A stretch of DNA of 64,000 bases from positions 484,316 through 548,315 of the forward strand of contig NW_003546262.1 of NCBI RefSeq assembly GCF_000090795.2, given 5' to 3'. The notes beneath the pieces were generated by a model. That model ran no database searches. It was not told the origin of the DNA and saw only the letters and a list, made by a program, of their open reading frames with translations. The position numbers and the translations under genes are program-made. Position 1 is the stretch's first letter. The number at the start of each line of letters is the position of its first letter. The DNA is from Amphimedon queenslandica. Taxonomy: Eukaryota; Porifera; Demospongiae; Haplosclerida; Niphatidae. Shown piece by piece: positions 11,991 through 23,031 of this stretch.

Positions 11991-12139
11991 TTTTCTTTGA
12001 CTTGTCTATAATTACAAGATAATATCCAAATTTAATTACTGAATCAATACAGATCACAGTCTACTAAATTACAATGATGTCATGCATTTCTGTTATCATT
12101 ACCAGTATTATTAGTATTACAGTATACAGCTGTTAAATA

Positions 12140-13212
12140 TTAGTAACGCTGTAGCATTACTAAGTAGGATTCACCCCAAAACAATATGGCTGCCACGACA
12201 TTGCAGCCTTGCTATACCGGGAAAACGAGCTCCTATGCTTACCAAACTTTATAGAGGACTTTATCTTGACCAGAGGACCCCATTGGTACCACTAGCGTGG
12301 CTCTAAACCTTGTCTAATAGGAAAGTCAAAATTTGGTGAACCGGCCGTTTTGTTCAGCCACCTTTTTTCATCTTCATCATCATCATCTTCTGTCAATCAG
12401 TTAAGCAGGGGTATCGTGGTCTTTGAACAATACCACAAGGCTAATTCTTACCATTCTACTCCAACTATCTATGCGCAGGTCAACAACTTTTTAAATAACT
12501 CTAACAATAAGAAAAAGTTGCCCCCTCTCCATCACCACCAGCCCAGCTTACCTCATTCCGCCATTTTGTTAATTAAAGAAGCATGCATGTGCTCCAAAAT
12601 GTGGGTGTGGCTGCGCATGCTCAGTTCTCAGAACTGGGAAAAGGAAAGCAATTTTTTTTATGTAGCTCTACTTGGATCAACTGCAATACTAAGTGGAAGT
12701 TCCAGGCTTCCAGATCCAGCTAAGAAAAGGCATTTAGTCTTGGATATCATTGTTTTATTGTGTTCAATAAACTGTATTTTTTAAAAACACAAACAATAAT
12801 ATTAATTCATGTTATACAATGATTATGAACTTGCAATAGAAACAACAGGACAGGATTGGAAGGAAAAGATGGGTATTGTCACTTCTTCTGATTTGTTTCA
12901 AAATTATCTTTATATCATACTTCACTAAACACTGATCAGTATAGAATTTCTTGATCATAACTGTTAGCAATCGACTCCATCTGAAAAGAATATTACAAAT
13001 ATTATAAAAATATCGACACATACAAGAACATAAAAAATTTTAAAAAAACAAGATGAAGTAGGATTCTAGAGCAAATTTGTAAAAAAGGAACAGAAACAAG
13101 GACAAGTAGGATTTTGAATGACCAACAAAAATACGAAATGAAAATCCTACTCTCATGACGCAAATTCTACTCTACATTGCAAGGTAATCCATAATTTCAT
13201 ACATAGTAATAT
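12140..13212. repeat. Dispersed ~1 kb repeat, copy A
   Basis: Begins with a near-palindrome TTAGTAACGC-TGTA-GCATTACTAA, then AAGTAGGATTCACCCC, a GGCTGCCACGAC block, a CTTACCAAACTT block, GGTACCACTAGCGTGGCT, a CATCTTCATCATCATC run, and further matching segments to about 13180. Every block recurs in the same order 1433 bp downstream in copy B. Open frames here (for example 12350-12784) include low-complexity Ser codons and are not conserved in frame between copies, so I regard the repeat as non-coding, possibly a non-autonomous transposon. Confidence 0.8.
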
Positions 13213-13375
13213 TAAAAGTACAATGTAGAGTAGAATTTGCGTCAAGAGTTTACGATTTTCATTTCATATTTTCGTTGGTCATTCAAAATCCTACTTGTCC
13301 TTGTTTCTGTTACTTTTTTACAAATTTGCTCTAGAATCCTACTTCATCTTGTTTTTTTAAAATTTTTTATGTTCT
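13025..13375. repeat. Long inverted repeat (hairpin), 155 bp arms, 41 bp loop
   Basis: The arm at 13025-13179 (starting AGAACATAAAAAATTTT and ending TCTACATTG) is nearly the exact reverse complement of 13221-13375 (starting CAATGTAGAG and ending TTATGTTCT). The arms differ at only a few positions. Such a structure would fold into a long hairpin in single-stranded DNA or RNA. It forms the downstream end of repeat copy A. Confidence 0.9.
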
Positions 13376-13572
13376 TTACTGTTGTTGCTTCTGCAGTATT
13401 ATCATTATCATTTATCTTATTATTATTACAAAATATCAAAGAGAGAGAAAATGGAAACAAAAAAGGAGACAATATACAGAAAGGAAGTGAGGCACACCCA
13501 AAAAGAAAAACAGCAAAACAAAAAAGGAACCACAAAATACACAGAATGTCAAAGTTATTATTCTTATTAATA

Positions 13573-14675
13573 TTAGTAACGCGGTAGCGTTACTAAGTAG
13601 GATTCACCCCCAAACAAAATGGCTGCCACGACTTTTGCAGCCTTGCTATACCTGGAAAACGAGCCCCTATGCTTACCAAACTTCTTAGAGGGCCTTATCT
13701 TGACCAGAGGACTCCAATGGTACCACTAGCGTGGCTTTAGACCTTTTGTTGGACAAAAATCAAAAATCTGCAAACCGGCCATTTTGTTCAGCCACCTTTT
13801 TCATCTTCATCATCATCAAGTTAGTCCTGTCAATCCAGTTGTCGGTCAATATATCAATCTTGCCTGGTGATAGAAAGCTAATTCTTACACCATTCTACTC
13901 CAACAGGGTATGCGCAGGTCCTTGTCCCCCTAGAATCATTCTCCAAGAAAGGAAGAAGTGATACTGTGACTGTTGATCGCACCAGCTTACCCCATGCCGC
14001 CATTTTATTAATTAAAGAAGTATCAAGCATGTGCTCCAAAATTTGGGCGTGGTCGCGCATACTCAGATTTCGGAACTTGGAACAGCAAGTATTTTTACCT
14101 AGCTATAGGCTAGCTATGCTTGGAATCAAATTGCAATACTTAGTGGAGCTTTCCAGCTAAAAGAAGGTATTAATTTTGCATATATCAAGTATGTAATGAA
14201 TTATTTTATTTCAAAAACACAAAAAAATTAATTAATGTTATGATACTAATGATAATATGCACTTGACAACAGGAAGAACCTGCAGCATTCAGCAGAAATA
14301 GCTACAGGATTGCTGGGAAGATAGAGCTTCTTGAACAAGGATTCACATCAAGACTATAGTATTCATTTCACTTGTCATCAGATTCTTTCACCATATCTAT
14401 TCAATTCAATCAGTGCTGTCCCTCATAAATGCTGGAAAATCATAACAATGACAACAATAATAAAGAAACTTATTGTTTGTGTAAAATCAAAAAGTATCAC
14501 AATTGTAACTGAAAAAATAGTATAAATATTATAAAAAAATTAACACAAACAAGAACGTAAAAAAAATTTAAAAAAACAAGATTGAGTAGGATTCCGAACG
14601 ACCAACGAAAATACGAAATGAAAATCCTACTCTCGTGACACAAATTCTACTTTACACTGTAAGGTGATCCATAAC
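13573..14675. repeat. Dispersed ~1 kb repeat, copy B, running into the gap
   Basis: Begins with a perfect palindrome TTAGTAACGC-GGTA-GCGTTACTAA at 13573-13596 and follows copy A block by block. Near 14585 it lacks about 48 bp that copy A has between two GTAGGATT words, as expected for deletion between short direct repeats. Its hairpin left arm reaches AAGGTGATCCATAAC and is then cut by the run of N, so the right arm, if present, is inside the gap. Confidence 0.8.
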
Positions 14676-15016
14676 NNNNNNNNNNNNNNNNNNNNNNNNN
14701 NNNNNNNNNNNNNNNNNNNNNNNNNNNNNNNNNNNNNNNNNNNNNNNNNNNNNNNNNNNNNNNNNNNNNNNNNNNNNNNNNNNNNNNNNNNNNNNNNNNN
14801 NNNNNNNNNNNNNNNNNNNNNNNNNNNNNNNNNNNNNNNNNNNNNNNNNNNNNNNNNNNNNNNNNNNNNNNNNNNNNNNNNNNNNNNNNNNNNNNNNNNN
14901 NNNNNNNNNNNNNNNNNNNNNNNNNNNNNNNNNNNNNNNNNNNNNNNNNNNNNNNNNNNNNNNNNNNNNNNNNNNNNNNNNNNNNNNNNNNNNNNNNNNN
15001 NNNNNNNNNNNNNNNN
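14676..15016. other. Assembly gap (341 N)
   Basis: Undetermined bases only. The gap starts at the point where copy B of the repeat would enter its hairpin loop, so the fold is a plausible cause of the assembly break. Confidence 0.99.
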
Positions 15017-15599
15017 CATTCATCTCACCAAGTTCCTCATCATCTTCTCAATCACTCTCAAGAAAAGCATTTTCTACATCTACAAGCTTATTCATCTCAT
15101 TTCCTATGTGAGCAATATAATATTGCAACAAATAGGCCAGGTAAAACTTACCAATTCATAAAATTATTTCTTTGTATACTTTTCTCCTTTCTTTTACTCG
15201 GCACTGAGCCTCAATCACTACTGCTACGTTAAGGTATAGACGCAATAATTTCGCACCAAAATTAACTTTAGTTGCAGAGTCCTTTAAAATAGAGCGCAAC
15301 ATTGTTGGTGAGTCGCATGAAGTCTCAAGAATGAGGAGAAAGAAAGCAGGCAGACTTCAAGGAAGATGCTACAGAAGCATTTGTCAGTGTCACTCGTGTG
15401 TGTGCACATGTGTCATGAGCACACGTGACTCTCCTGTCCAGCCCATCCCCATGACGAATTATGATGACACTAATGAAACCACATAGATGCCGTGAAAAAC
15501 ACATTCTCATCATAATAAACAAATGTATTAATTACAAGGAAGCAACTTGTTACACTCTAACACTATCGTAATATGCAGCGTATTTTTATCATTTTGAAA
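15017..15599. other. No gene seen
   Basis: The first ~100 bases are open on the plus strand as a Ser-rich segment followed by a possible GT donor, which may be the tail of an exon lost in the gap. The rest, including a TGTGTGTGCACATGTGTC stretch near 15397, shows nothing I can call. Confidence 0.35.
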
Positions 15600-17110
15600 A
15601 TGTAACACGTCAACTTCTTTTTGACCTCTACTGTATGGCTGTTAGGACCAGTGAAGCAACAGTTCTTTCATGTCTTCATTCTCCTTTTAGAGCTCACTGG
15701 TACCTCTACTTCCTTAGCTGGCTCTGGGACATGTTCTGCTTCAGGAGTACTTTCACGTCAACGTGGTCTAGCACTAGATCGGTATGGACATTTTAGATCC
15801 TTACATTCATCAGGACAAAACTGCCGGATCCTGTCATACAAATACAACTGCCGTTCACTTGAAAGTGCAATAGGTATAACAACTGGAGGCAATCGAGTTG
15901 ATGGTATTACATTTGGTTCCATAAGGAAGTGCTTCCTCACGACTGGATCATCACTGGTCTTCCTAATTGAGACTTCACCCATTGATTAACAATCCATCAC
16001 ACAGTGATGGAATGTCTTAAAGGCCCTAATCTTCTTGAAGAAAGGTGCCAGGTGTCCAGTACAGTCAAAAGACGGCACAATACATTCTCCTTCCAGGGTG
16101 CCAACAACCTGTGCTTCATTGACACTTGTGGACCTCTCTACCACCTCTACCAAGTCATGCAGTGATCCCACAACAATCCTCTTTACCTCTGCTTTAACAG
16201 ACCAAAGCACCAGTCAGGGAGAACTTTGTGTGGCCTACTGGCAAAAAGGACAGGCGGATACTCTTGTTCAGTCCAGTGAGCACTCACCATAACAGATACA
16301 AAAAAATAAAGAACAAGTATGTGGGTAATATTTGCCTTTAGTGTTTGCATTCTAATGTTTTGTGTTTTATTTACCCAAATTATAGGATTATTTATATTCC
16401 GCACTGCACAGTTGTCTGCATTGAAGTGAACAATGGCAGAATGGACACCATGATGCTCCAGGTTATAATGAACCATACTGAGTAAAACATTGGCTTCCTC
16501 CCAGTCAAGAAAGCTTCATCAGCCAGAAACATGACTTGTTGGGGAATTGCCTCGCAAAAGCCTCTGAATATCACACATTTATGTTGAAGGAGGAAGTATA
16601 TTGGGCCTGGTTGTAAGGGATTTGATGGAAAGTGGACCTAAAGATATGTGTAAGTGATAATGATACACCATGTACATGTAGTATGTTAATTGTTACCTGC
16701 TGAGCATAGTCAATACTACACTGAGCCATGATTTCCAACTCTAACAATGGTCTACTTACAGTGGACTATAAAGTCCTGTGACTGGGTCGGTAAACAATTT
16801 CCGAAGTAGGGTAACAGTTTCATTCAGTATCGACCTGTAGTACTCTCTCTCAGTCCTCACTGGGTCAATGTGTTTAGTTGCATATTGCAAAGCCAAACAA
16901 TTATTGTTATTGTTATATGTTATATTATTTATAACACATGTCCTTACAGTAGTCTATCTCTGTATTGGTAGGTTAGTACTCCTCACAATGGCTCACTGTT
17001 CTGTAGACAAACCCAACATAGGTCAGACTTGGCCTTCATGACATGAATGTCAGGCACATGCTTCTATAGTATGAGAGAAAACAATTGTAAGTTCATACCT
17101 TCTCTCCTGT
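15600..17110 (-). pseudogene. Unnamed repeat-family protein (HFNADNC family), broken
   Basis: Read on the minus strand, pieces appear in family order: KAKSDLCWVCLQNS (about 17040), a helical segment HIDPVRTEREYYRSIL (about 16870), SIDYAQQ before a GT donor (about 16700), then PSNPLQPGPIYF, AIPQQVMFLADEA, HHGVHSAIVHFNADNC, LPDWCFGLLKQR, VGSLHDLVEVVERST, VNEAQVVGTLEGECIVPS, APFFKKIRAFKTFHH, SSERQLYLYDRIRQFCP and an acidic/basic tail. The HFNADNC and PDWCFGLLK blocks are the strongest signatures of an uncharacterised family abundant in sponge and cnidarian genomes and likely to be a DDE-type transposase, though I cannot name it. At least four frame changes and missing segments (no clear W-x-Y block after ADNC) show it is a relic. 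Confidence 0.6.
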
Positions 17111-17172
17111 TACTGCTCTCACATACATCCTTCATGTTCTTAATGGCAGTAAATGGGTCGACCTCTTGGCAT

Positions 17173-17589
17173 TAGTGATGGGCGATATGGCCAATTTTCT
17201 TAATTTTCGATAACGCTCGATATTGGACTTTTTAAGGAAATATCGATTATTAACAATACGATAACCACACCTTCATTTTGGGGGCGTGTCAAGGGTGTGG
17301 CTAATGATTTTGGCACAGATATAACTGTACTTGTCATGAAAGAAGATCATTTTCATGCTCTTGAACTTGGTTCTCTTCTTATTGGGGTAGGCTGAGCTAA
17401 CAACTGGTCAGTTGCTTCTTTCTTGCAGTTCAGCAGTGCAATTACTTATTAAAATTAGTTATTTAACCTTAATAAATGGGCGTGGTCAATAGATCGATGA
17501 AAATTGCAAAAAAATTTCGATAATGATTCAAATCGATTCCGTAAAATATCGTTTATATTGATAAAGAATCGATATATCGCCCATCACTA
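17173..17589. mobile_element. hAT-type MITE, 417 bp, with 8 bp target duplication
   Basis: The ends are inverted repeats: TAGTGATGGGCGATAT at the left and ATATCGCCCATCACTA at the right. They are flanked by CTTGGCAT (17165-17172) and CTTGGTAT (17590-17597), an 8 bp target-site duplication with one mismatch, as made by hAT transposases. The interior has no coding capacity and repeats TATCGAT-type words near both ends. It needs a transposase encoded elsewhere. Confidence 0.9.
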
Positions 17590-17639
17590 CTTGGTATCAT
17601 AGTAGTTAAATTGACAATAATTTTTAGAATATGTGGGAA

Positions 17640-18219
17640 CACTGGAAAAACACCCAGGCATTCACTTTCTGTTGACAATAAGAAAGGGATTTTAAGTTCA
17701 TAGAAGAACTACACTGAGATACATGCTATAATGCTACTGGGCGTATTCTCGGTGTTAAAGATTATGCTAAGACCCATTAAGGAGAACTTGTCTATCATTG
17801 TCAAGCACAATGTCACACATGTTCTAGTAGTACAGTCAGTAATATCTGGGTCTTCAAGACACTTGTCTATTAGGGATTCACTAAATTGAAAAGGACTCTC
17901 AAGCATTTTGCACTGCTGAATGATGGAGACAATCAGAGGATCAGTAATGATACTAGGTAAGAGGATACGATAACTGATATGAGAGGAGGAGTCTTTAGTT
18001 AGTGATTTAGATAGGAACAGTAACTTTCAAAAAAGTATGAAACTGGTGATAGATGGTGATTCAAGACATTATCTCGTAACTGGGCCAGAGAAGAAATGAG
18101 GCAGTCTTTCAGATCTTTCGGCCTATTTCACCTTTGCAGGGCACCAATGGAGTATGAATCTAGTAGCCAGGTATCACTGCTATAGAGTAAGACTGGTATT
18201 ACCCATGTCTTATTGTATG
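17640..18219 (-). pseudogene. LINE reverse transcriptase, C-terminal third
   Basis: Reading the minus strand away from 18219, WVIPVLLYSSDTWLLDSYSI matches the thumb region of CR1/L2-like LINE reverse transcriptases (usual pattern VLPVLLYGCETW). It is followed by LKDCLISSLAQLRDNVL, DPLIVSIIQQCKMLESPFQF and further C-terminal sequence to about 17700. It continues, without loss, the LINE segment at 23385-23906, from which it is separated by an inserted DNA transposon. Stops and frame changes mark it as inactive. Confidence 0.75.
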
Positions 18220-18693
18220 GGGTGCTATTTGTGTCAAAATAAAAAAATTGATGATTTACTTTTACACCATGACATTATACATTAGGCCTAGTATTTTATA
18301 ACAAATCACCATTGATATTTACTAAATACCTCCAATTGTCAGAAAACACCACTGACATTTCCTAAATATATTCTGGTCTTCATAAATCACCACAAATATT
18401 TACTAAATTCCCTTTGATTGTAAAAAATCACCCCTGATTTGTTAAATCACAATTGATTTTTGTAAATCAAATTTGATTTTGGCACTCAAGAATGAAATTA
18501 ATAACTGCTCAAGGCCCCCCAATTTTACTGGGAACATGTGCAACATTCCATGACCACACCTATTTCTAGAGATGGCTGGAATTGGAAGGAGAAGCTTAAC
18601 TACCTCTGGATCTACCTCTAGACAATCTACCAGTACAGGAAGAAGCGGTATTGCTGACCTACAATCTGCCATGACTGATGCTATCATTGCTGT
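18220..18693 (+). repeat. Left terminal inverted repeat, containing a start codon and exon 1
   Basis: Pairs with 22913-23384. The outer half is built of degenerate AAATCACCAxTGATATTTACTA units. The inner part includes ATTCCATGACCACACCTATT and the ATG at 18572, so the repeat carries promoter-proximal DNA plus the first coding exon. Confidence 0.9.
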
Positions 18694-20119
18694 CCACAAG
18701 CTCATGCATGTAAACCAAGGCACTGAAGGGAGCTTCTAGAGGTGGGGCATATGTCCGGTACAGATGAGACAAGTAACAGTATGGCAACATATGCAGTATC
18801 AAATTTAGGTAGTAATAGTGATAAAGATGAATATGTTAACAGGCATACAATTTAACTGATTTTTGGGGTTTAAGTATAAAGTTTTTCCAATTCCTGGGGT
18901 GTACAATAATTATATACACGTATAATGATTAACGAGTAATAATTCTTATAAGTGCTGGCCTTAAATTTAATTTTGTCTTATTTTTAAATTGTAGTGGTAA
19001 TGTTGGAAGGCCTTGTGTGGCAATTGGCATGGAATATTTTGAACTTTGACATTGTTTTCATTATGCATGGCGTGACATTGCAAAAAGGGTGAATATTAGT
19101 CATTTGACATTAGACCGAAGATTACAAGAGAAAGGTTTTAATCTTGATTTAGTATATTCTAATATAAGTGACAGAATTAGATCAACACATTAAAATGATA
19201 AAAGTGCAGCACCCAAATGATGGAAAATGGCTCATAATTGGACACTTAAGGGCTCAAGGAGTGTTTGTACCACGATGTTGTATACAGGTTCAATACATCG
19301 AGTTGACCCAGTAAACACTGCTATAAGACTCCAAGTGACTGTTAGAAGAAGGGTTTATTTCCCAACAGCATTTGGCACATAGATGGCCATCATAAAGTAA
19401 TCAGATGGAGGCTTGTGACGCATGGAGCGATTGATGGCTTTCCACGTACTGTAGTGTATTTAAGGCGAGCTGTAAACAATAAATCAATTACAGTATTACA
19501 TACTTATAGAGATGCAGTTGCTAATTATGGTATTCCTCATAAGGTTCGATCAGATCTTGCTGGTGAAAACATGGAGGTTTTGAAATATATGATTGATCAA
19601 CACAGATCTGACAGCGGTAGTAGTTGGATCATCTACACACAATGAACAGATTGAAAGGCTCTGGGGAGACGTACACCGCTGTGTAGCATCAGTTTGTACC
19701 AGAATTGTAAGCAATAGAAAGAAATCAAAAAGTTAGATCCTCTCAATGAAGTCGATATACATCGCTTGCATTGAGTTTATTTACCTTGAATGAATGCTGC
19801 CTTGGACACTTCTGTAGAATTTTGGAATAATCATCCTATTTTATGTAAGACAAATTTTTCTTGAAATCAATTATTTATCCAGGGAGCCATTCAACAAAAT
19901 CATAACATTCGTACACCGTATCACAGTAGTAATGATACTATGATAATATCTCATGGTAATGAGAGAGTGGATGTGCCACGATCAACATTTCAGCCTTGTT
20001 GTCAACTAGAAATAAGTCTCTGTATGATTGATCCATTCACACCAAACTCAAACAATCGTCAAGATATTTACTGCTTAATAGTTAATGTTGTAGGACACCA
20101 TTTGATAAGTGGATGCTGA
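18572..20119 (+). pseudogene. Integrase-core (rve-like) transposase, Ginger/IS3EU type, broken
   Basis: Exon 1 opens with MAGIGRRSLTTSGSTS and a Ser/Thr-rich stretch. Later exons give ISHLTLDRRLQEKGF, LIIGHLRAQGVFVPRCC, NSIWHIDGHHKVIRW with the first catalytic Asp, VTHGAIDGFPRTVVYL, YGIPHKVRSDLAGENMEV with the second Asp, STHNEQIERLWGDVHRC with the catalytic Glu, LDPLNEVDIHRLH, and a C-terminal block RVDVPRSTFQP. ..DIYCLIVNVVGHH..GC. All three acidic residues of the DDE core are therefore visible, but a one-base loss just before NSIWHID, an early stop near 19190 and later stops (about 19735 and 19780) break the frame. This enzyme would cut and join the element's own inverted repeats. Confidence 0.8.
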
Positions 20120-20338
20120 AATTGCATTTGAATTTTTATTGATAAAATGACAAATAATAAATGATAGTCAATAGTAATCCATCAATCAACAATAATGATA
20201 CATAATATGAATGATGATTAGCAATACCTAAAGCTGCATAATGGTTAATGATAATGTAATTCTCATGCATGTAACATACAAAAGGTTAATAAAGTGAATA
20301 AAATGAGAGAGTTCGAAGACAAAAGTTATAATAATTTA
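20120..20338. other. Short intergenic space between convergent genes
   Basis: AT-rich with repeated AATGATAATG-like words; separates the 3' ends of the transposase and the HECT-like gene. No coding signal. Confidence 0.5.
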
Positions 20339-23031
20339 CAGCTTCCCAACACAAACACCATTACCAATACTCATAGCTGCATAATAGTTGAAGACAATAC
20401 AATCCTTTTTTTATGTGGAAAATAAATCGTGTTAGTACAGGTACTTGCAGTGAGATAATTAGATGCTCAGTCACGAAATGAAACTTGTGGAGAGGTTTCA
20501 AATCCCATAGGAGGTTTGTGATCAACTCCAGTCCCAAAAACGAAAATGTCGGACCATAAAGTAGATACACACAATGCTCTTCTGCTGGGTCACTAGGTGA
20601 CACAACGTTTACTTTGTTGTCATGATCTAAATTGAATTAAGATGTAAATTATAAAAAATTACTATTAAAATACATAAAATCTATCTATTTATGTTACTAA
20701 TTACAATGTATGTACATATTACCTGATATAGTGTAAAAAGTTTGCCCAGTTTAAGAGTTGTGTCTTCTCTTTCTCTCGATCATGGGAAATGACAGGACTA
20801 AGAAACGGGCTGAACAGGTCTTACTCACCTTCTGCTGTCAGTGTTGTAGTACAAAAAGCTTGTGAGAAGCCCGTGGATTGTTCTGTAAGAGTTCTAATCA
20901 ATCAAGATGTGTAAGCCCATCTACAAGCTGATCCAGCTCAGCTTTACTGACTAAAATTACAGAATGAAGACACAGTGATGAAATGATCATTTGTCTCTCT
21001 GAATAATACAATGCACTGGTTTTGACACTTCACATTCATACCTAAGAAAAGACAGTTCAATAGACAGTACTGTTTGATAAATCCAGCAATATATACTACA
21101 GACCTGAAATCATAATCATCTGAGTTAAGCATCTCTTTAAAGTCATCAATATTTTCAGCACCTTTTAGCTATGAATTGTATTTGACAATTTTTACAATAT
21201 CAATATATAAGATCCCTTTAAAAGTTTGGCCTTGATTCCTCGATCTTGCACATCATCAACACTGACTTTAACTTTATCGAAGCCATATAAAATGTACTAA
21301 AGTACAGGTTCCGCAAAAAGTGGGTGCTGGTCCTCCATGCATAAGAGACGAAATCATCTCAGCAACACAGTAGTATGACTTTCTGCTGAGCTCCATTACA
21401 TAATGGCGTAAGAAACGAAGCTCTGTATCTCCACAAAATAATGACTTATTAGCTGCTACAGTGCCTACATACATGTACATGTAATTTAAGAGAAATTAGA
21501 AACCATAAACGTGAAATATTAAATTTTATTTTATGATAATAAGGTAAAATGATAACCGGCTAAATTGTCAAAGTTCTAAAACTTTTATAAATCAATAATA
21601 AGGCAGTAAAATATTCCACTTCCATGGTATCTGAAATTCTACTTAAAAGGTAACTCAGGCAAAACAAGCTGTAAATGTACCTAATAGTAGCCTAAAATAC
21701 TCCCTTCGTGGCCCACCATCATCTATAGCAGGTTCACCAACAAAAAATATTCCCAAGTGCTTAATCAAGTCCATGTTAGTTTTAAGTCTGTGAAGGGTGT
21801 CTTGAAAAATATGATTCCTTCGAACAGTTAATCGAAACTAATTATTTGAATCTCATGACAGAACACGCTTCTGATGATTTATTGAGAATTTACAGGTAAT
21901 TCACTACATAAAAAATGACATCAATATGTCATAACCTAAATTTGTGATCACACAAATATAATTACACAAAGAAATGTAATATCTTGAGTAGTTAAAGGTG
22001 ACGCAGGAGGAGGAGTAGGACTATAGCTCTCAGGTAGGTCTCTATCATGGACAAGGTCAATGTAACTCCTATATTAAAGTAAGAGTTAGTTAGTATGAAT
22101 AGCATCATTACTCATAATTAGGATTTGCTTGAGTTTTAATACGCACAAGACACAATAGCCATAACAACAACATTAATAAACAACAACACAATCACTCCAA
22201 TCATCACACCAAACTCAGTCTGTGATAAACTAATACCGCCAGTTGTAGGGGCACCTCCGGTTGCTAGCTGTCCATGTGTTTGAAGACAATAGGGAAGGAA
22301 CAACAAGAGACTTCAGTTTGCTGCCTCGATGTTGTAAGATGTAGAATGACAAAGTAGTGGCACATGAATTCTGAAACGTAGATCTTATTTCATCAAATAT
22401 TTCTTCTTTCATGGTAGAGAGTAACAAGATCCTACCTTTCAAATTATGCTTGCATAGGTAGTTCCTGTTTTCAGGAGAGCGTGGAATCATTACTGTACCA
22501 TTTTGTTACAGAAACTTTCTGTAAGACTGATAATGACTTTATTATAAACCAATGCTACCTTATTTGATATACTCAGCTTCTGATCCCTAATTTTCTCTCC
22601 CAACTTTTTAACTCCAAAAAAGTTAATGAGAAAAGGTAGCCTTTTTCTATGTAATAAAAGCTATGACATCATAATAATATCTTACCCTAGCCAAGCCCAT
22701 TTCACACTCACACCACATCTTTTTCTTTACACAAAGTCATTTACAATGTCGTCATAATCAGAGTGAGATGAAAAGTGCTTTGTAGAGCAACTCATCCTTG
22801 TGGCAGCTAATCCCCGTGAAGATGTTTGCCCAAGATCTAGATCATGTGGTGGTGACCACCTGCTGTCACATTACCCACGTTGCTTTGAGCCTGGCATACT
22901 ACTGGCATTAGAACAGCACTGATAGCATCAGTCAAGGCAGATTGTAGGTCAACATTACCGCTTCTTCCCATAAAGGTAGATTTTCTAGAAGTAGATCCAG
23001 AGGTAGTTGCGCTTTTTCCAATTCCAGCCAT
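20339..23031 (-). pseudogene. HECT-like protein encoded by the transposon, broken
   Basis: From ATG at 23031 the minus strand reads MAGIGKSATTSGSTS and a Ser/Thr-rich leader inside the right inverted repeat, then a segment around 22490-22290 with KGRILLLSTMKEEIFDEI. A HECT-like domain follows: FFVGEPAIDDGGPRREYFRL (about 21770-21690), a YVMELSRKSYYCVAEMISSL segment with LMHGGPAPTF (about 21390-21310), and a C-terminal lobe with FVFGTGVDHKPPMGFE and YLTASTCTNTIYFP (about 20560-20430). HECT domains are ubiquitin ligases whose catalytic Cys sits in the C-terminal STC-type motif; the Cys in ASTCTN is retained. Stops and shifts between blocks (for example in the C-lobe) suggest inactivity. The protein may act on the host or the transposase, but that is speculation. 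Confidence 0.7.

Noticed and set aside
12350-12784. 144-codon ORF with a Ser run
   Set aside because: It lies in a dispersed repeat; the aligned segment in the second copy (13.7-14.2 kb) does not keep the frame, and the Ser run comes from a TCATCATCA microsatellite.
14627-15161. Long open frames spanning the region on both strands
   Set aside because: They consist almost wholly of undetermined bases from the assembly gap.
18442-18723. 93-codon minus-strand ORF
   Set aside because: Antisense to the shared first exon in the left inverted repeat; the plus-strand reading is the one conserved with the right repeat.
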